The notes under the pieces were generated by a model. The model was not told the origin of the DNA and made no database searches. It saw only the letters and a program-made list of their open reading frames with translations. Source: Serendipita indica DSM 11827 (lineage: Eukaryota; Basidiomycota; Agaricomycetes; Sebacinales; Serendipitaceae). From it: a stretch of DNA of 64,000 nucleotides. The first letter of the stretch is position 1, and each line of letters opens with the position of its first letter. Of this stretch, positions 23,154-34,497 are shown in pieces. Location: NCBI GenBank assembly GCA_910890315.1, contig CAJVGD010000042.1, positions 1,116,001 through 1,180,000 of the forward strand. The letters run 5' to 3'. The translations under genes were made by a program, and so were the position numbers.

Positions 23154-24085
23154 TTACAACCGTCCAGGCATTCTTGCGCCACCAGACAGACGAATTGTCT
23201 CTCCATTTAGATAGGTAGACTCAATCACCATCTTGCACGTATGGGCAAACTCTTCCGGCTCTCCAAATCGTCGTGGGAAGACCAGCTCCCGCTCTAGTGA
23301 CTTGTGAACCTTTTCTGACATCCTTTCTGTCATGGGCGAGATGAACAGAGAGGGAGCGATAGTGTTCACCCGAATGCCAAATCGACCCAGGTCTCGAGCC
23401 ATGGGCAGAGTCATTGCTCGAACTGCGCCTTTCGAGGCTGCATAAGCAACCTGACCCTGCTGCCCCTCAAACTAGCAAGAATTAGCAAGGTGTTACCTAG
23501 AAGTAACAGTGAATTACCGCTGCAGCACTCGCGACCATAATGACTATTCCTCGTTCTCCATCTTTCCCTTCAGGCTCGATGTGCACAAGGTGCTCCAGTA
23601 CTCGCCGAGTCAGATTAAACGTTCCAACAACGTTGATGTTCAAAGCAAACTCGAAAAGATCCAGCGAGTGGGGCGTCCCATCCGAAGTGACCATCTACAG
23701 CCGTCAGCAAGATGAAATAGCCAGTCACCTAGCCTACCTTTGCTGCTGTAGCAACTCCTCCACAGTTAATAACGCCTCCTAGCTTTGCACCCGTCTCCTT
23801 GGACCATTTGACAGCCTGACTAACGGCTTCTGCAATCTCTGAATCCCTCGTCAAGTCCGCCTTGAAGTATCGAATGTGATCCCCTCCTCCTCGTTGATAC
23901 GCATCCGGTAGATCCTGAATGTCCAGAGTGGCCACATAAGCACCACATTTAGCCAACTCGGCGCAAGTTGCAAGACCCAGACCGCTTGAGCTATAACCGG
24001 TGTCAGTCACACTACACTTTGAAGAGCACAATCTTAGAGACACAGACCCTCCAGACACTATAAATGTCCTATTTTCAATTTTCAT
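23154..24085 (-). CDS. Short-chain dehydrogenase/reductase, HSD17B10-like
   Basis: NAD(P)-dependent oxidoreductase. Exons join to give MKIENRTFIVSGGSSGLGLA (the Gly-rich cofactor motif, split by an intron), an Asp in ATLDIQD that favours NAD, INCGG, NINVVGTFNLTRRV, VMVASAAA, the active-site YAASKGAVRAM, and the C-terminal INTIAPSLFISPMTERM-type substrate loop ending in GGARMPGRL. The order and motifs are closest to 3-hydroxyacyl-CoA dehydrogenase type 2 (mitochondrial beta-oxidation and isoleucine breakdown). I do not see a presequence. Substrate assignment is by resemblance only. It begins 50 bp from the TEL2 stop and ends 113 bp from the VPS33 start; all three read left. Confidence 0.82.
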
Positions 24086-24135
24086 ATTCTGTCAAGAAAT
24101 GGCGGGGTTCAGTATTCGTTACCACCTGGCGTGAA

Positions 24136-27100
24136 TTACATCGGCAACAGCGGAATAGGGTGCCATCGTGCCGTCACTTCTTCCAGCTTTATGACGAGCC
24201 CGGCGCTGGCTTTGCTCAACCTCCTCTCCATTTCACCACCCATCCCTTCCAGCCGGAGTCCTTTATGCACAGTTTCAAATGTCTTGTTTGCCCATATCGA
24301 TGCACTCGTGACGAGTGATCCATTTTCCGAAGCGATTGTTTTTCCACCATCTAGGTCGATGCAAGCGTCTACGACGACGATTGCAAGCTCCAAAGCCGAG
24401 CATAAAACCGAGGAATCCCGCCGGAGCTCTTCATCAGAGGAATCACCGGATGCAAAGCTTTGCTCTGTAGACATCTTTCTTGTGCCAACAGTCGCAGCAA
24501 GCTCCAGAGCCGCAGGGGCGATGATCGAAAGATACGCAGGAGAATGCCGTGCTGCGTGTGCTAAGACAGCAACTGTGTTGACAAGGTGTGCAAGGACAAG
24601 GGGACTAAGTATCATTCCCGTTCCAGCAGCTCTGAACCCTCCTCCTGAGCGAGTCCGACGGCGGGCATCCTCGTAGGCTAGCGAGTCTTGAAGGTATACC
24701 CAGAACCTCGATATTAGAGGCGATATGAAGAATTCAGAGGCCAATTCGGTGAAAGAGACACTTGCTTTGACATTTGCTTCCTGCGATGGTCTTGACGAAG
24801 AATTGAGCTCCACGATACCAGGTTTCTTGTTTCGTCCTCCTAGGATGGTAAGTTGTCGCTCCCTGACGATCTCAGGTACGCTTTCTTCTGCGTTCTTTCT
24901 GCCTTTCTCGACGGCTTCAGCACTGATTCCTTCAACGAGTCCTCGTATTTGGACATCAGCTTGCTCCATATCCTCCGAGGTGATATACTTTTTGTGAGAA
25001 GGTGGTGCTAAGAGTCGGCTTGGAAACTCCAGGACGCGGACAGCGAGTTGAGGCGTTGGCAATCCGGCAAGCTCTCGCGCCCCAAGAGCCAATGCACTCA
25101 GCATCCTGAAGCGCTGTCCGACAGAAAAACTCGGCGTGAAGAAATGTTCAATGATGCATCTAGGGAAGTTATGGGACTATAGCAGCTTATGGCCAAACGA
25201 CATACGGGGCAGCCTTTTTGGGACAGCAAGCGACCAGCGCCGTCAATGCTTCAAGGACGCTTAGATCAAAGTTTTCCAGATCGTAATTGTTTTGCAGGCC
25301 CATGATAGTATATGCCAGGTCTACTGCATTCTCCTCTGCACAGTGAACATCAGCATCCAGGTCCGGGCGTCGTCAATGACGCACCTAATTCAGAGCCCCA
25401 TCGAGCCTTTCTGCGGATCAGGGCAGATGCATTCTCAAGTCCAACCCGGATACTCTCCGCTTGCTCGCTTCCCTCCTTGGGTACTTTGAATAAATTTCCG
25501 AGGTCCAAGAGGTAGACCGGTCTCCGTATCTTCTTCTTCATCGGATCAAGGAGTGTCGGATCTGCATTGACCTCCTCGACGGTTGGCTCTCGTGATTCCA
25601 ATTTAGGGTCTTCTGTGACCAAGGTCTCCACAGCTGGTGTTGGAGTGGGCGGCCGTGAAGAGAGCTCAGACGAAGCATAACCCTCTAGTGAGTCGTCCGA
25701 GTCTTCGGTTTGGTCAACAATGGTGATGGTCTGCGAATTAGTAGGGAGTGGTGGTGATAGGGCGCTTTGATAGTTTTCTTGTGAGAGAGATGGTGTTGCA
25801 TCTCCTTTTTCAACTTCGGCGTCCGAGTCTCTGCCATTCGCCAGAGATCTCATTGCCCTGGCCCATTCCCTTCCTTCCCCATCCCCATCCCAGTCCTGGA
25901 ACTGAAGCTTTCCGCCGGCATTCTGGGCAATGATCTAGATATACGGTCAACGACCGCCGAGACGAGTATGTTTAGCATACCTCTGCCACCAATAACCCGC
26001 ACCGCCTCACGCTTGGATCAAGGTGTCCGATGTAGATGCCCACGGCATTCACGAATGAAGGTAGTGTGGATAGGTATCTGAACACTGAGTTTTCCGTTTG
26101 AGGTTGCTGCAGGTTGCCAAACAGCTCGACGAGGGTCGTCAACAGCAGGCAGGTGACCACTGCCACAGATCTGTAAGAATTTACCGCGAAATAGGGTCGA
26201 AATTTACCTCTATGTCGATCGAGTGTTGAGTGTTTGATATGTTCCTCATCAGTCCACAGTTCGACGGCTCTATCAAGGAGCTTTCTCAAAGCTAGAGATA
26301 TCAATATGTGCAATTAACTTTTGAGTGATGGATATCTCACCTTTATCACGAGACGGACCCAGAGAGAACCAGCACGAAATGGCTCTCGCCAATCCCTGGC
26401 TGATGGGTCGATCCAAAATAGTGGAAGTGAGTGACCAAAGAGTGCTGTCCCACGGAGCACGCGTATTTGTGATAGAACTATCGGATTTCAGTTGCATTGG
26501 CCAGCCTACAATATTGGAAAGTTGGAGTGCGGTCTGTTTAATGGCGAGTCGATGAGTTGGTGAATCGTCAACCCCAGCGATAGAAATTGATAGATTTTTG
26601 TATGTGATGATATCTAAATGCGCGAACAGTGACTGTATGATGGCGATTTGCTGACCTAGAGGGATGCAGGCGAGGATTGAAATAAGGATATGCTGCTGTC
26701 CGCTATTTCTGTCAAGAATGATGGATTTTGGTTGATTTATCAGGATTTGAAGTACTTGCTTCCAGAAAGACGTCGCGGTTGGTAGAATTGGCATCGAGAG
26801 GGGAAAACAACCAAACGTAACCAATCGACTGAGTGTCGATGCTGCCGCTTCAACGTGAACACCTGTAGGTCTATAAGAATCATTGCATGTCCGCCAGAAA
26901 TATCACTTGCCTTTATCGGATTGTACATGAGAAGATTGCAGTAGCTGATGAAACGAGAGGCAAAGACCCGAGAAGAATTGACTACGAGGGTTCAATACTT
27001 TTGTCACACATTGAGATATAGCCTACTTTGATAATAGTCGGTCGGGAATGTCCAATTTTTCCTCCACAGATGCGTTCATCAGTCTCCCCGGAATCGAGAA

Positions 27101-27583
27101 GAGGGATTTATTAAAGTCGGTCCACGTTTGGGCAGCTTCCTGGATGCCTTCAGGCGTATTACCAGCGAAGAGGTGTTCGAATGCATCAAGCGGTGTGAAG
27201 ACGTCGCAGAGTTCGCAGAGTGTGTCCACTGAGAACTGAAGTATTGGAGGTGCAATCAAGGAGTCGTAAGAAGATATCAAAGCCTCTTTCGACGCATCTG
27301 TCTTCGGGATTGGGATGAAATACGTCTTGACTAGGGATATTTTATTCATCTCTGCAAGTCTCTCGACCCAATGGGGTAGAACATCTCGGACGAGACAGGA
27401 TTGGTAATCCCGTATATATTTTTTAATCTTTCTTTTGTCTAAACCCTCGGACTGGTCAACAGTCGAAGTAACAAATCCAAGGAGTTCGAGAGGAAGACTG
27501 AGTAGACCGATTAGCGTCTCCTCGTCATGCACTTGACCGCGAAGACGCAATAGATTCTCCCGTAAAGTGTCGTCGTTGAACAT
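24136..27583 (-). CDS. tel2: Telomere length regulation protein TEL2 (TELO2)
   Basis: HEAT-like solenoid of the TTT complex, which matures PI3K-like kinases such as Tel1, Rad3/Mec1 and Tor with Hsp90. Start MFNDDTLRENLLRLR (27581-27583), with a stop codon just upstream in frame. The protein is helical throughout. The recognisable part is the conserved C-terminal domain: VGIYIGHLDPSVRRCGLLVA (about 25975-26050), then DWDGDGEGREWARAM (about 25850-25900), an acidic Ser-rich linker (DSDDSLEGY), and the helical end ARELAGLPTPQLAVRVLEF. The function of the N-terminal part is by family. Identification rests on the C-terminal domain; the rest fits in length. Confidence 0.85.
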
Positions 27584-27756
27584 TTAGTCAGCGTTGGGTG
27601 TGGCGGTCGGGTTCAAGAAACATCTGCACCACGAGTTTGAGGCAATCGATTGGTAAATATGTATTAGACGAGGCCTGAGTCAGCTACAACAACAGTATGA
27701 GACTTGGCCTCCCCCTCTTCCAGCTTCGCTTCGAGCGCTTCGGGCCAAGGGTCACT

Positions 27757-29421
27757 ATGGCATCTTCCTCGACGAAAACACCATCTATACCTGCCAAAAG
27801 AGCTAGGACCGTGTCTACATCGCCGGCCCCATCTGCTAAACCACCGAATCCGGCGCCTGCGACCAGTCAGCGGTTCAAAGATTCCATTGTACTCGCACCA
27901 ATGGTCAGATCTGGAACATGTAGGCACCATGGGCTCTAAACTATGTTTTTCCCTAACCTCCATCTAGTGCCTACCAGATTACTAGCCCTCAAATATGGTG
28001 CTTCCTTGGTGTGGGGACCAGAAATCGTTGACCGGGCCATGCTTCACGCGAAACGGGTTGTAGATGGTCGGTATATCCTCATATTTAGTGAATAATGTCT
28101 GATTACTAGCGTTTTGCAGAGCGGACAGGGGTTGTGTCCTTTGAAGGAATTAGTTCCTCCATTTGGTCGACCCATCCTGCCGAGCGACCCTATCTTATCT
28201 ACCAGATAGGATCCGCGAACCCTTCCCTGGCAGTTGCTTCGGCGCTCATGGTCTCTCGGGACGTCTCCGGTGTCGAGCTCAATTGCGGGTGTCCCAAACC
28301 GTTTTCTACGTCTGGCGGGATGGGAGCTGCCATGCTGGATACTCCGGATCTGCTCTGTGAGATTCTAATGTCTCTGCGAAAATCACTTCCGGCCCATATT
28401 TCCGTCTCCTGCAAGATTCGTGTTCTGCCGGACCCTAAAAAGACGTTGGATCTCGTGGAGAAAATCGTAAAGACGGGCATAAACTGCTTGACGGTACATT
28501 GTCGTACGCGAAATATGCGCAAAGGGGAGCCTGCAATACCTACACGTCTAAAGCCAATTGTGGAGCACATTCGCGCAATGCGAGACGAACAAGGCAGGCC
28601 ATACGATGTTGCCATTCTGGCCAATGGTGACGTAGAAGGATGGCGTGACATTCAGCGCGTTCGTCAGATCACTGGAGCGGACGGAGTCATGGTCGCGACA
28701 AAAGCAGAGGAAAACCCCAGTTGTTTCTCCGAAGAAATGACTGATGTGGAGGATTTGGTCTTGAGGTACTTGAAACTGGTGAGCCAATAACCTCTGCGAT
28801 GATAGTAGTAACAATACACAGGCCAAGTATACCTCCAATGCCTGGGGGAACACGAAACACTGCATCTCTTCGTTTAAATCAGCGCCTGGAGTTCTGAATC
28901 AGAAGAGTACCCTGAAGCCTTTACGAAACTTGATTGCACAGGCAAAAGACTACTCTGCAATGGAAGATTTTGTCCGAGAACGACACGACACGACGGAAGA
29001 TTTCGACAAGGAGACGTGGGGAGGAGAATCTGAACTTCAGTCTATTATCGCGTCCATCAAGTCGCGGCCACCTCCAGCGTGGTGGGTCGGTGTTGAAGCA
29101 TGGGAGGCTGCAAACCCTCTGGACACGCGCGACATGGACATTGATCTTGGAGAGGAAGGCATCAGGAAACTCTTAGAGAGAGAGAGGGAAGAGAGGCCGC
29201 GGAAGAAGAGCAAGATTGACAAGGAGGATGCGGTTTCGGCCCTTTCACAACCAGTCACCATACCCACTGCAACTCCACAGCTCACTTCTACACCTGAGCC
29301 TGGGACCTTAGCAACTCCTGGCCCGGTTTTTCCTTCGTACGTGCCGCCTCTGGTTGCAGGTCGGAATGAACGTAGTCCAAGTCCGGAACGACCAGCATCG
29401 GGGATGACTCTGATTGGCTAA
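27757..29421 (+). CDS. dus2: tRNA-dihydrouridine synthase DUS2
   Basis: FMN enzyme that reduces a D-loop uridine (position 20) in cytosolic tRNA. Motifs: IVLAPMVRSGT, PTRLLALKYGASLVWGPE, PYLIYQIGSANP, catalytic Cys in VELNCGCPKPFSTSGGMGAA (active-site loop), VSCKIRVLPDP, LTVHCRTRNMRKGEPA, ILANGDV and GADGVMVATKAEENPS. The C-terminal region has a short Ala/Trp-rich helix (PPPAWWVGVEAWE) and a Pro-rich tail ending in GMTLIG. I chose ATG 27757 (MASSSTKTPS); an in-frame ATG at 27697 would add 20 hydrophobic-basic residues and could be a second start. The fungal form lacks the dsRNA-binding domain of animal DUS2. It is head to head with TEL2. Confidence 0.93.
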
Positions 29422-29511
29422 TATATTGTAATCATCTAATTCTACTGGTGGTTCGAGTTTGTCCGAATATTCCTGTCCGCAGTAAACTTGAACTCGACCA
29501 AGTCACCGCTT

Positions 29512-31528
29512 ATGGGTCGGCCGCGAAATCCTCAGGGCCCGTTTACCGTTGTGATTAAACTGGGTGACTAAATCCTGGTCTCTCCATGATTCCGAAACGA
29601 TTCTGAAACCTTACTTCTTGCCCAAAGGAACGTCTTCAATCATCGACGAAGTCACTCATCAACCACTCCTGTCGACGCTTTCCTCCGTAGTGGAAACCTG
29701 CGTAAAGCTTCGTGCAAATGGTCATAAGGTTGTACTGGTTAGCTCTGGGGCAATCGGAGTTGGGTTGAGGAGAATGAAGGTCGCGAACAAACCGAAGGCC
29801 TTGTCTGGAAGACAGGTGCAGTTTCGAATGAATCATACTGCTTCAGTTGACACCGTGATATAGGCACTAGCAGCAATAGGTCAGGGTCGACTGATCGCCC
29901 TTTGGGATAGCCTATTCGGCCATCTGAATCAACCTATCGCCCAGATATTACTCACAAGAGGAGATATATCAGATGTGAGCTTTCTTCTGGTCTCGCCAAT
30001 ATCTAACTGACTAGTTGCCAGCGCTCGAGGTACCTCAACGCCGTCAACACATTCGCTGAGTTGTTCAATATGGGTGTCGTATGTTCAGCCCAGATACCTC
30101 GATAATCTAATCACTAGGGTTGCAGATTCCTATTGTCAACGAAAATGATACCGTCTCCGTCAGCGTGAGTGAATGCCACCACAGGTTTGGTATCCCTGAG
30201 CACGAATAGGAAATTCGCTTTGGCGACAACGACACTTTATCAGCCATCACAGCTTCCATGGTACATGCCGATTATCTTTTTCTATTGACGGATGTCGAGG
30301 CGCTGTACACATCGAACCCTAGAAAGGATCCAGACGCTCGTGCGATTGACATAGTGGACTCCGTAACCGAAATCCGAAAGACAGGTGCGATAATTCACTA
30401 CCTAGTGATATCTCATGTACAGAAATCTAATTATACCAGTCAGTACTGCGACATTGGGCTCCAAACTGGGCACAGGCGGAATGGAGACTAAGCTTATTGC
30501 GGCAGAGATCGCCACTGCAGCGGGCGTCGCGACTGTAGTCACTTCTTCCAAACATCCTGAAAATGTCTTCAAGATTATAGAGTACGATGCGGCCACCAAC
30601 AAGTCTACGAGACCGCGGTCATCCAACTCGTCTTCCTCAGGGGTCGCTACGCCATCTTCTGCACTTGCATCCTTGGCTATGTCCTCAGATGACACAGTGA
30701 CGGAGCCCGTCTCTTTGGACATCCCTCGACCACCACACACGCTCTTCCGACCATCCTCAACCCCTCTCCGTGATGCAAAATCGTGGACGGCTTATACCTT
30801 GTCACCAGCCGGAAGTGTATTAATTGACGCCGGTGCACACCGCGTCCTCTCTCGACGCGACTCTGGGGGTCGGTTATTGGCGGTTGGAGTTGTAGATGTC
30901 ATCGGGACGTTCGCTAGTGGACAAGCAGTGCGAGTGGTCGTAAGGAAAAGGATAGACGAGAATAAGCCCAAAAAGGAGCGACCCAGGAGTCGTCAAGAAT
31001 CGACTGACGGCCATGGTTTTGGACACCAAGACTCGAATACTGGCACACCTCGAACACCGGGAACACCCAGCCTGGCTCCTATGTCACTCTCAGTACTTTC
31101 TGTATCTTCTCTTGAACCATTCTCTCGCTCGAACTCCGAATCGAGCCTAACCGCTACGGGGGGCGTCGATGCCACCCCAATGGTCGGGACTGTTTCGCTA
31201 CCAGCTTCAGAGATCCCCGAACGATTACACGCACGTAAAGAAGATGGAGCAAATCCTGCAGATCACAAGAGCAAAGAAACGACAAAGGTCCAGTTCGCGG
31301 CTATGGTTGCACCAGAGGAAGGATGGATCGACGTCGAGGTTGGGCGAGGACTTGCCAACTACAACTCGGTAGAGATGTTAAAAATCAAAGGTGTGAAGAG
31401 GTGAGTACTTCTGACAAGTGTGACCAAGCCTTTGACAATAGGCTATCAGCTCGAACATTGCTCAAGTACTCGGATATGCCGACTCAGAGTACGTCGTGGA
31501 GAACATCTCAATCCATATTGCTCCCTAG
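29512..31528 (+). CDS. pro1: Glutamate 5-kinase (proline synthesis) with split PUA domain
   Basis: First enzyme of proline synthesis: phosphorylates glutamate with ATP. Start [10 protein letters not shown], then [102 protein letters not shown], and a C-terminal PUA domain ([34 protein letters not shown]). A Ser/Thr-rich insertion sits between the kinase and PUA parts, and a second of about 110 residues (roughly 30950-31310) splits the PUA fold before [20 protein letters not shown]. The PUA part resembles bacterial and fungal enzymes; there is no fused phosphate reductase. Ends at TAG 31526-31528, tail to tail with ASK1 (115 bp). Confidence 0.93.
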
Positions 31529-31643
31529 CTCGGCCCAGCGTTGAATAGGACACGACCACCAGACGTGTTCGAGTGGCTGCTACAGTAGAAGTGAAATAGA
31601 ACATATATTAGTGTTAAAGAACCAACATGGCCAACCATGCTCG

Positions 31644-33361
31644 CTAGTATCGTGAATCCCCTCGCCTCGCCTGCAAAGGGGTTTCTACGGCGAAGGAATC
31701 TGACCCTCCCGCTCCTGGTAGTCCGTTCTGAAGCTGAAAGTTTTGCCTCATAAACCTCGGATTTCCCACGCCAAAGAGCGTGTCGCCCGTGGCCCCACCA
31801 CCACCAATGATTTGGGTATCTGTAGTCTCCGAGCGAGGTCGCCATCCTGTACTATCCACAGAGGGATCACTCTCCACCTCGTATTGGCGACTGATATGCA
31901 TACTAGCGTGCTTCTGGACATATTCGTCATCGTCTTCATCTGAAGAGTCAAACTCGTCGCTCTCCCAAGCTCGACGCGATCCGCCGAGAACTTCGTTCCC
32001 ATACTCATCTACCTGATGCTCTTGATTACCACCTGTCGTTGACATTGTATCGTCATCGGTTGATAATGAGAAGTCTTTGAGAGGACCCGGAGGTATCTTT
32101 CGTTGGTAGTTGAACCTCGCTGGCGATTTATAAGGAGAAGCAGCTCCAGCTGGAACTCCAGCTCTCTTCTCTGCTGCTGCCTCCCTAAGTAGTCCTTGCA
32201 TCATTCGATGCTGGGCGGCGGAGGCGGCACCCGGTCCAGGAGGTGCAAAGATCTGCTTCTGTACGCGTGTGAATATCGATTGGTTGTCTTGCGGTTTTAG
32301 TGAGGGGTTGAATATAGGTAGCGGTTTGAGGTTGATGTCGGCTTGCGAAATCGAAGTATCGGGGTTTGTGCTCGCAAACGAGGGGTGTTCCTTGAATACA
32401 TTCAAATTATTACCGGCTGCTGCGTTATGCAGTGCTTTGCTTCGCAGGTCCGGTGCGACCCGCCCCTTGCCCTTCAAGAACGACGATGCTGCGGCATTGG
32501 TTTGGGCGCTCGAGGCAGAGGTAAAAGAGGCGCTATCGGAGGATAGAATGGGGTTGTGATTTGTAGATGTCTCGGAGAGATCAAAGCTTGACTTGTCTTC
32601 TAACGCTGCGATCTCCCGACGGAGCCTGTCCTGGGTAGACTCTATCGCAGAGGAAAATGTCGAATCACCCTTCCCCTCTGCCGATGCAATACTTCCATCA
32701 GCTTTACGTCGGACGACCGGAGTTGATGTTTGTAGATTCCCCGAGCCTTCTGCACCTTCTTGGAAATCACGGAACGACTGGTTCTCCGAGGTTGTGGGGG
32801 TAGTATCATTCGCATTAGATCTTATATGGTTTATTGACGAGCTTGCCGTAGGAGTGTGTGTCGGATCTACCGTGGACGTCAAGTCTGGCTCAGCTGGTTC
32901 CTGTTTTGGAGCGCATGCTGCTTGAAACATGCTAATCCAAAACTATTTGGATCGAATTAGTGAATTCTTCGTTTTTGGTGGGACTAGGGACTGATATACC
33001 TTGGATACGTCTCTCATCGGCTCTGTCACGCGTGCGTATTCCTTGAGTCCCGGTAGAATCTCGAAGGTAAGAACAGAGTGGATAGACGCCATGCTAGCGT
33101 CAATTTCCTGTCGCCGTAAGCGGGAAGGACGTATTAATCCTATGACTATGCCCAAATTGACGAGCTTACCCTAAGCTTTTCACAAATTTGAATGTCGACT
33201 TGGTCGATATGTAACGGCAAGGGGGAGTGAGGGTCCACTCCAGGGATCTCCATCGCCATCACCTCCTCGTCTGTAAGATCCTCCCATCGAGAGAGCTGAG
33301 GAGGAGGAGAAGGTGGTCGAAATGCCAAGGGATATTTATCTCGTGCTCTTTCCTTTTCCAT
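31644..33361 (-). CDS. ask1: DASH (Dam1) complex subunit ASK1
   Basis: Outer-kinetochore subunit of the DASH/Dam1 ring that couples chromosomes to microtubules. First exon starts MEKERARDKYPLAF (33359-33361) and gives DLTDEEVMAMEIPGVDP and VDIQICEKL, then an exon with the family segment IDASMASIHSVLTFEILPGL and EYARVTEPMRDVSK, then MFQAACAPKQEP. The long last exon (31644-32930) is Ser/Thr/Pro-rich with many possible CDK sites and a conserved short motif YKSPARFNYQRKIPPGP. Ends GDSRY. Assignment rests on the N-terminal coiled segment and the layout; the tail is low complexity. It is head to head with NOP6, 62 bp apart. Confidence 0.82.
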
Positions 33362-33423
33362 TAAAGTGGCTGTCGGCTCCAGGTTCAGTGGCCGGCGCAG
33401 TCCAACTTTGCACCCCGACCACA

Positions 33424-34457
33424 ATGTCAACAACCAAACTCACAAAGAAGCAGCGAAAAGCTGCGGCGTTTAGAAGTCGAAAATCAAAAGGAGGAGATGA
33501 GCCACTGGATTTGCCAGCGTTAGACGACCCCGAGGTGGACTTGAACGCAGAGCAGATGGCGGACGTTTTACCACAGCCAACAACGGGAGCCAAGACTACT
33601 AGGTCAAGGGGGGAGAATAAGAAAAGGAAGCGAGAGCATGATGAAGATACCGAGATGGAGTCTCTCTCGCCCAAACGTCTCAAAACTGACGAAGGGGAAA
33701 AACTGAACACCAAGCGAACCCGTGCCCCTCCAAAATACATTTTATTTGTTGGTAAGTACTCCATCACGGTTAGGCGGCGTATCTGACTCTAAATTCAGGC
33801 AACCTAAGTTATAAAACATCTGTACAAGCGATAGCCGAGCATTTTTCCACTTGTGGTAAACATTCACTCATCTATAAAGAATGTTATTAACAATAAAGTA
33901 GATCCACCCCCCAATATTCGTCAACTCACCACTCGGCGCAAAACTGATGGAGACACTCAGCCTGAAAAGTCCAAAGGTTGCGCATTCCTCGAATTTACAA
34001 AAGCATCCGGCCTTCAAGCTGCTCTGCGCTTACACCATAGCGTGCTAGATGGCCGCAAAATCAATGTCGAGCTTTCTGCGGGTGGTGGAGGGAAAAGTGA
34101 AGCGAGATTAAAGAAACTCAAGACAAAAAATGCAAAGCTTGATGTACGTGGAGGGCTTGCATGCCTGATTATCCTAACGTGTCGCAGAAACATCGCTCAG
34201 AATCAGCCAACCGGCGTAAGAACGTCTCAGGAATGGAAGACGAAACAGAATCGAAGGTCTCAAAAGCACGTTTTTCGGAGACCTCTGGAGATACGTCAGT
34301 ACCCATGACAAAACGTACTTGGTCGGTCTCCAAGAATGGCGAAAAAGCAAGTCGAGGCGGGCAAAGGCACAAGAGAGGTATCAAGCATAAGGGTTCTAAT
34401 ATAAAAGGGCCTAGAACATTCACATTCTCTGGCGCTAATGCCATCCCGATCGGTTAA
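33424..34457 (+). CDS. nop6: NOP6-like nucleolar RRM protein
   Basis: RNA-binding protein expected to act in early small-subunit ribosome biogenesis. A highly basic, acidic-patched N-terminus (KLTKKQRKAAAFRSRKSKGG) leads to an RRM: RNP2 YILFVGNLSY (split by an intron), a helix, RNP1 SKGCAFLEF, and LDGRKINVELSAGGGGK. The C-terminus is Lys/Arg/Gly-rich (RGGQRHKRGIKHKG) and ends in ANAIPIG. The order (basic tail, single RRM, Gly-Lys tail) is that of yeast NOP6. The assignment is by architecture, so other single-RRM nucleolar proteins stay possible. Confidence 0.75.
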
Positions 34458-34497
34458 GATCTGTACACCATCCAATTGCCAACAATAGATCACCCTC

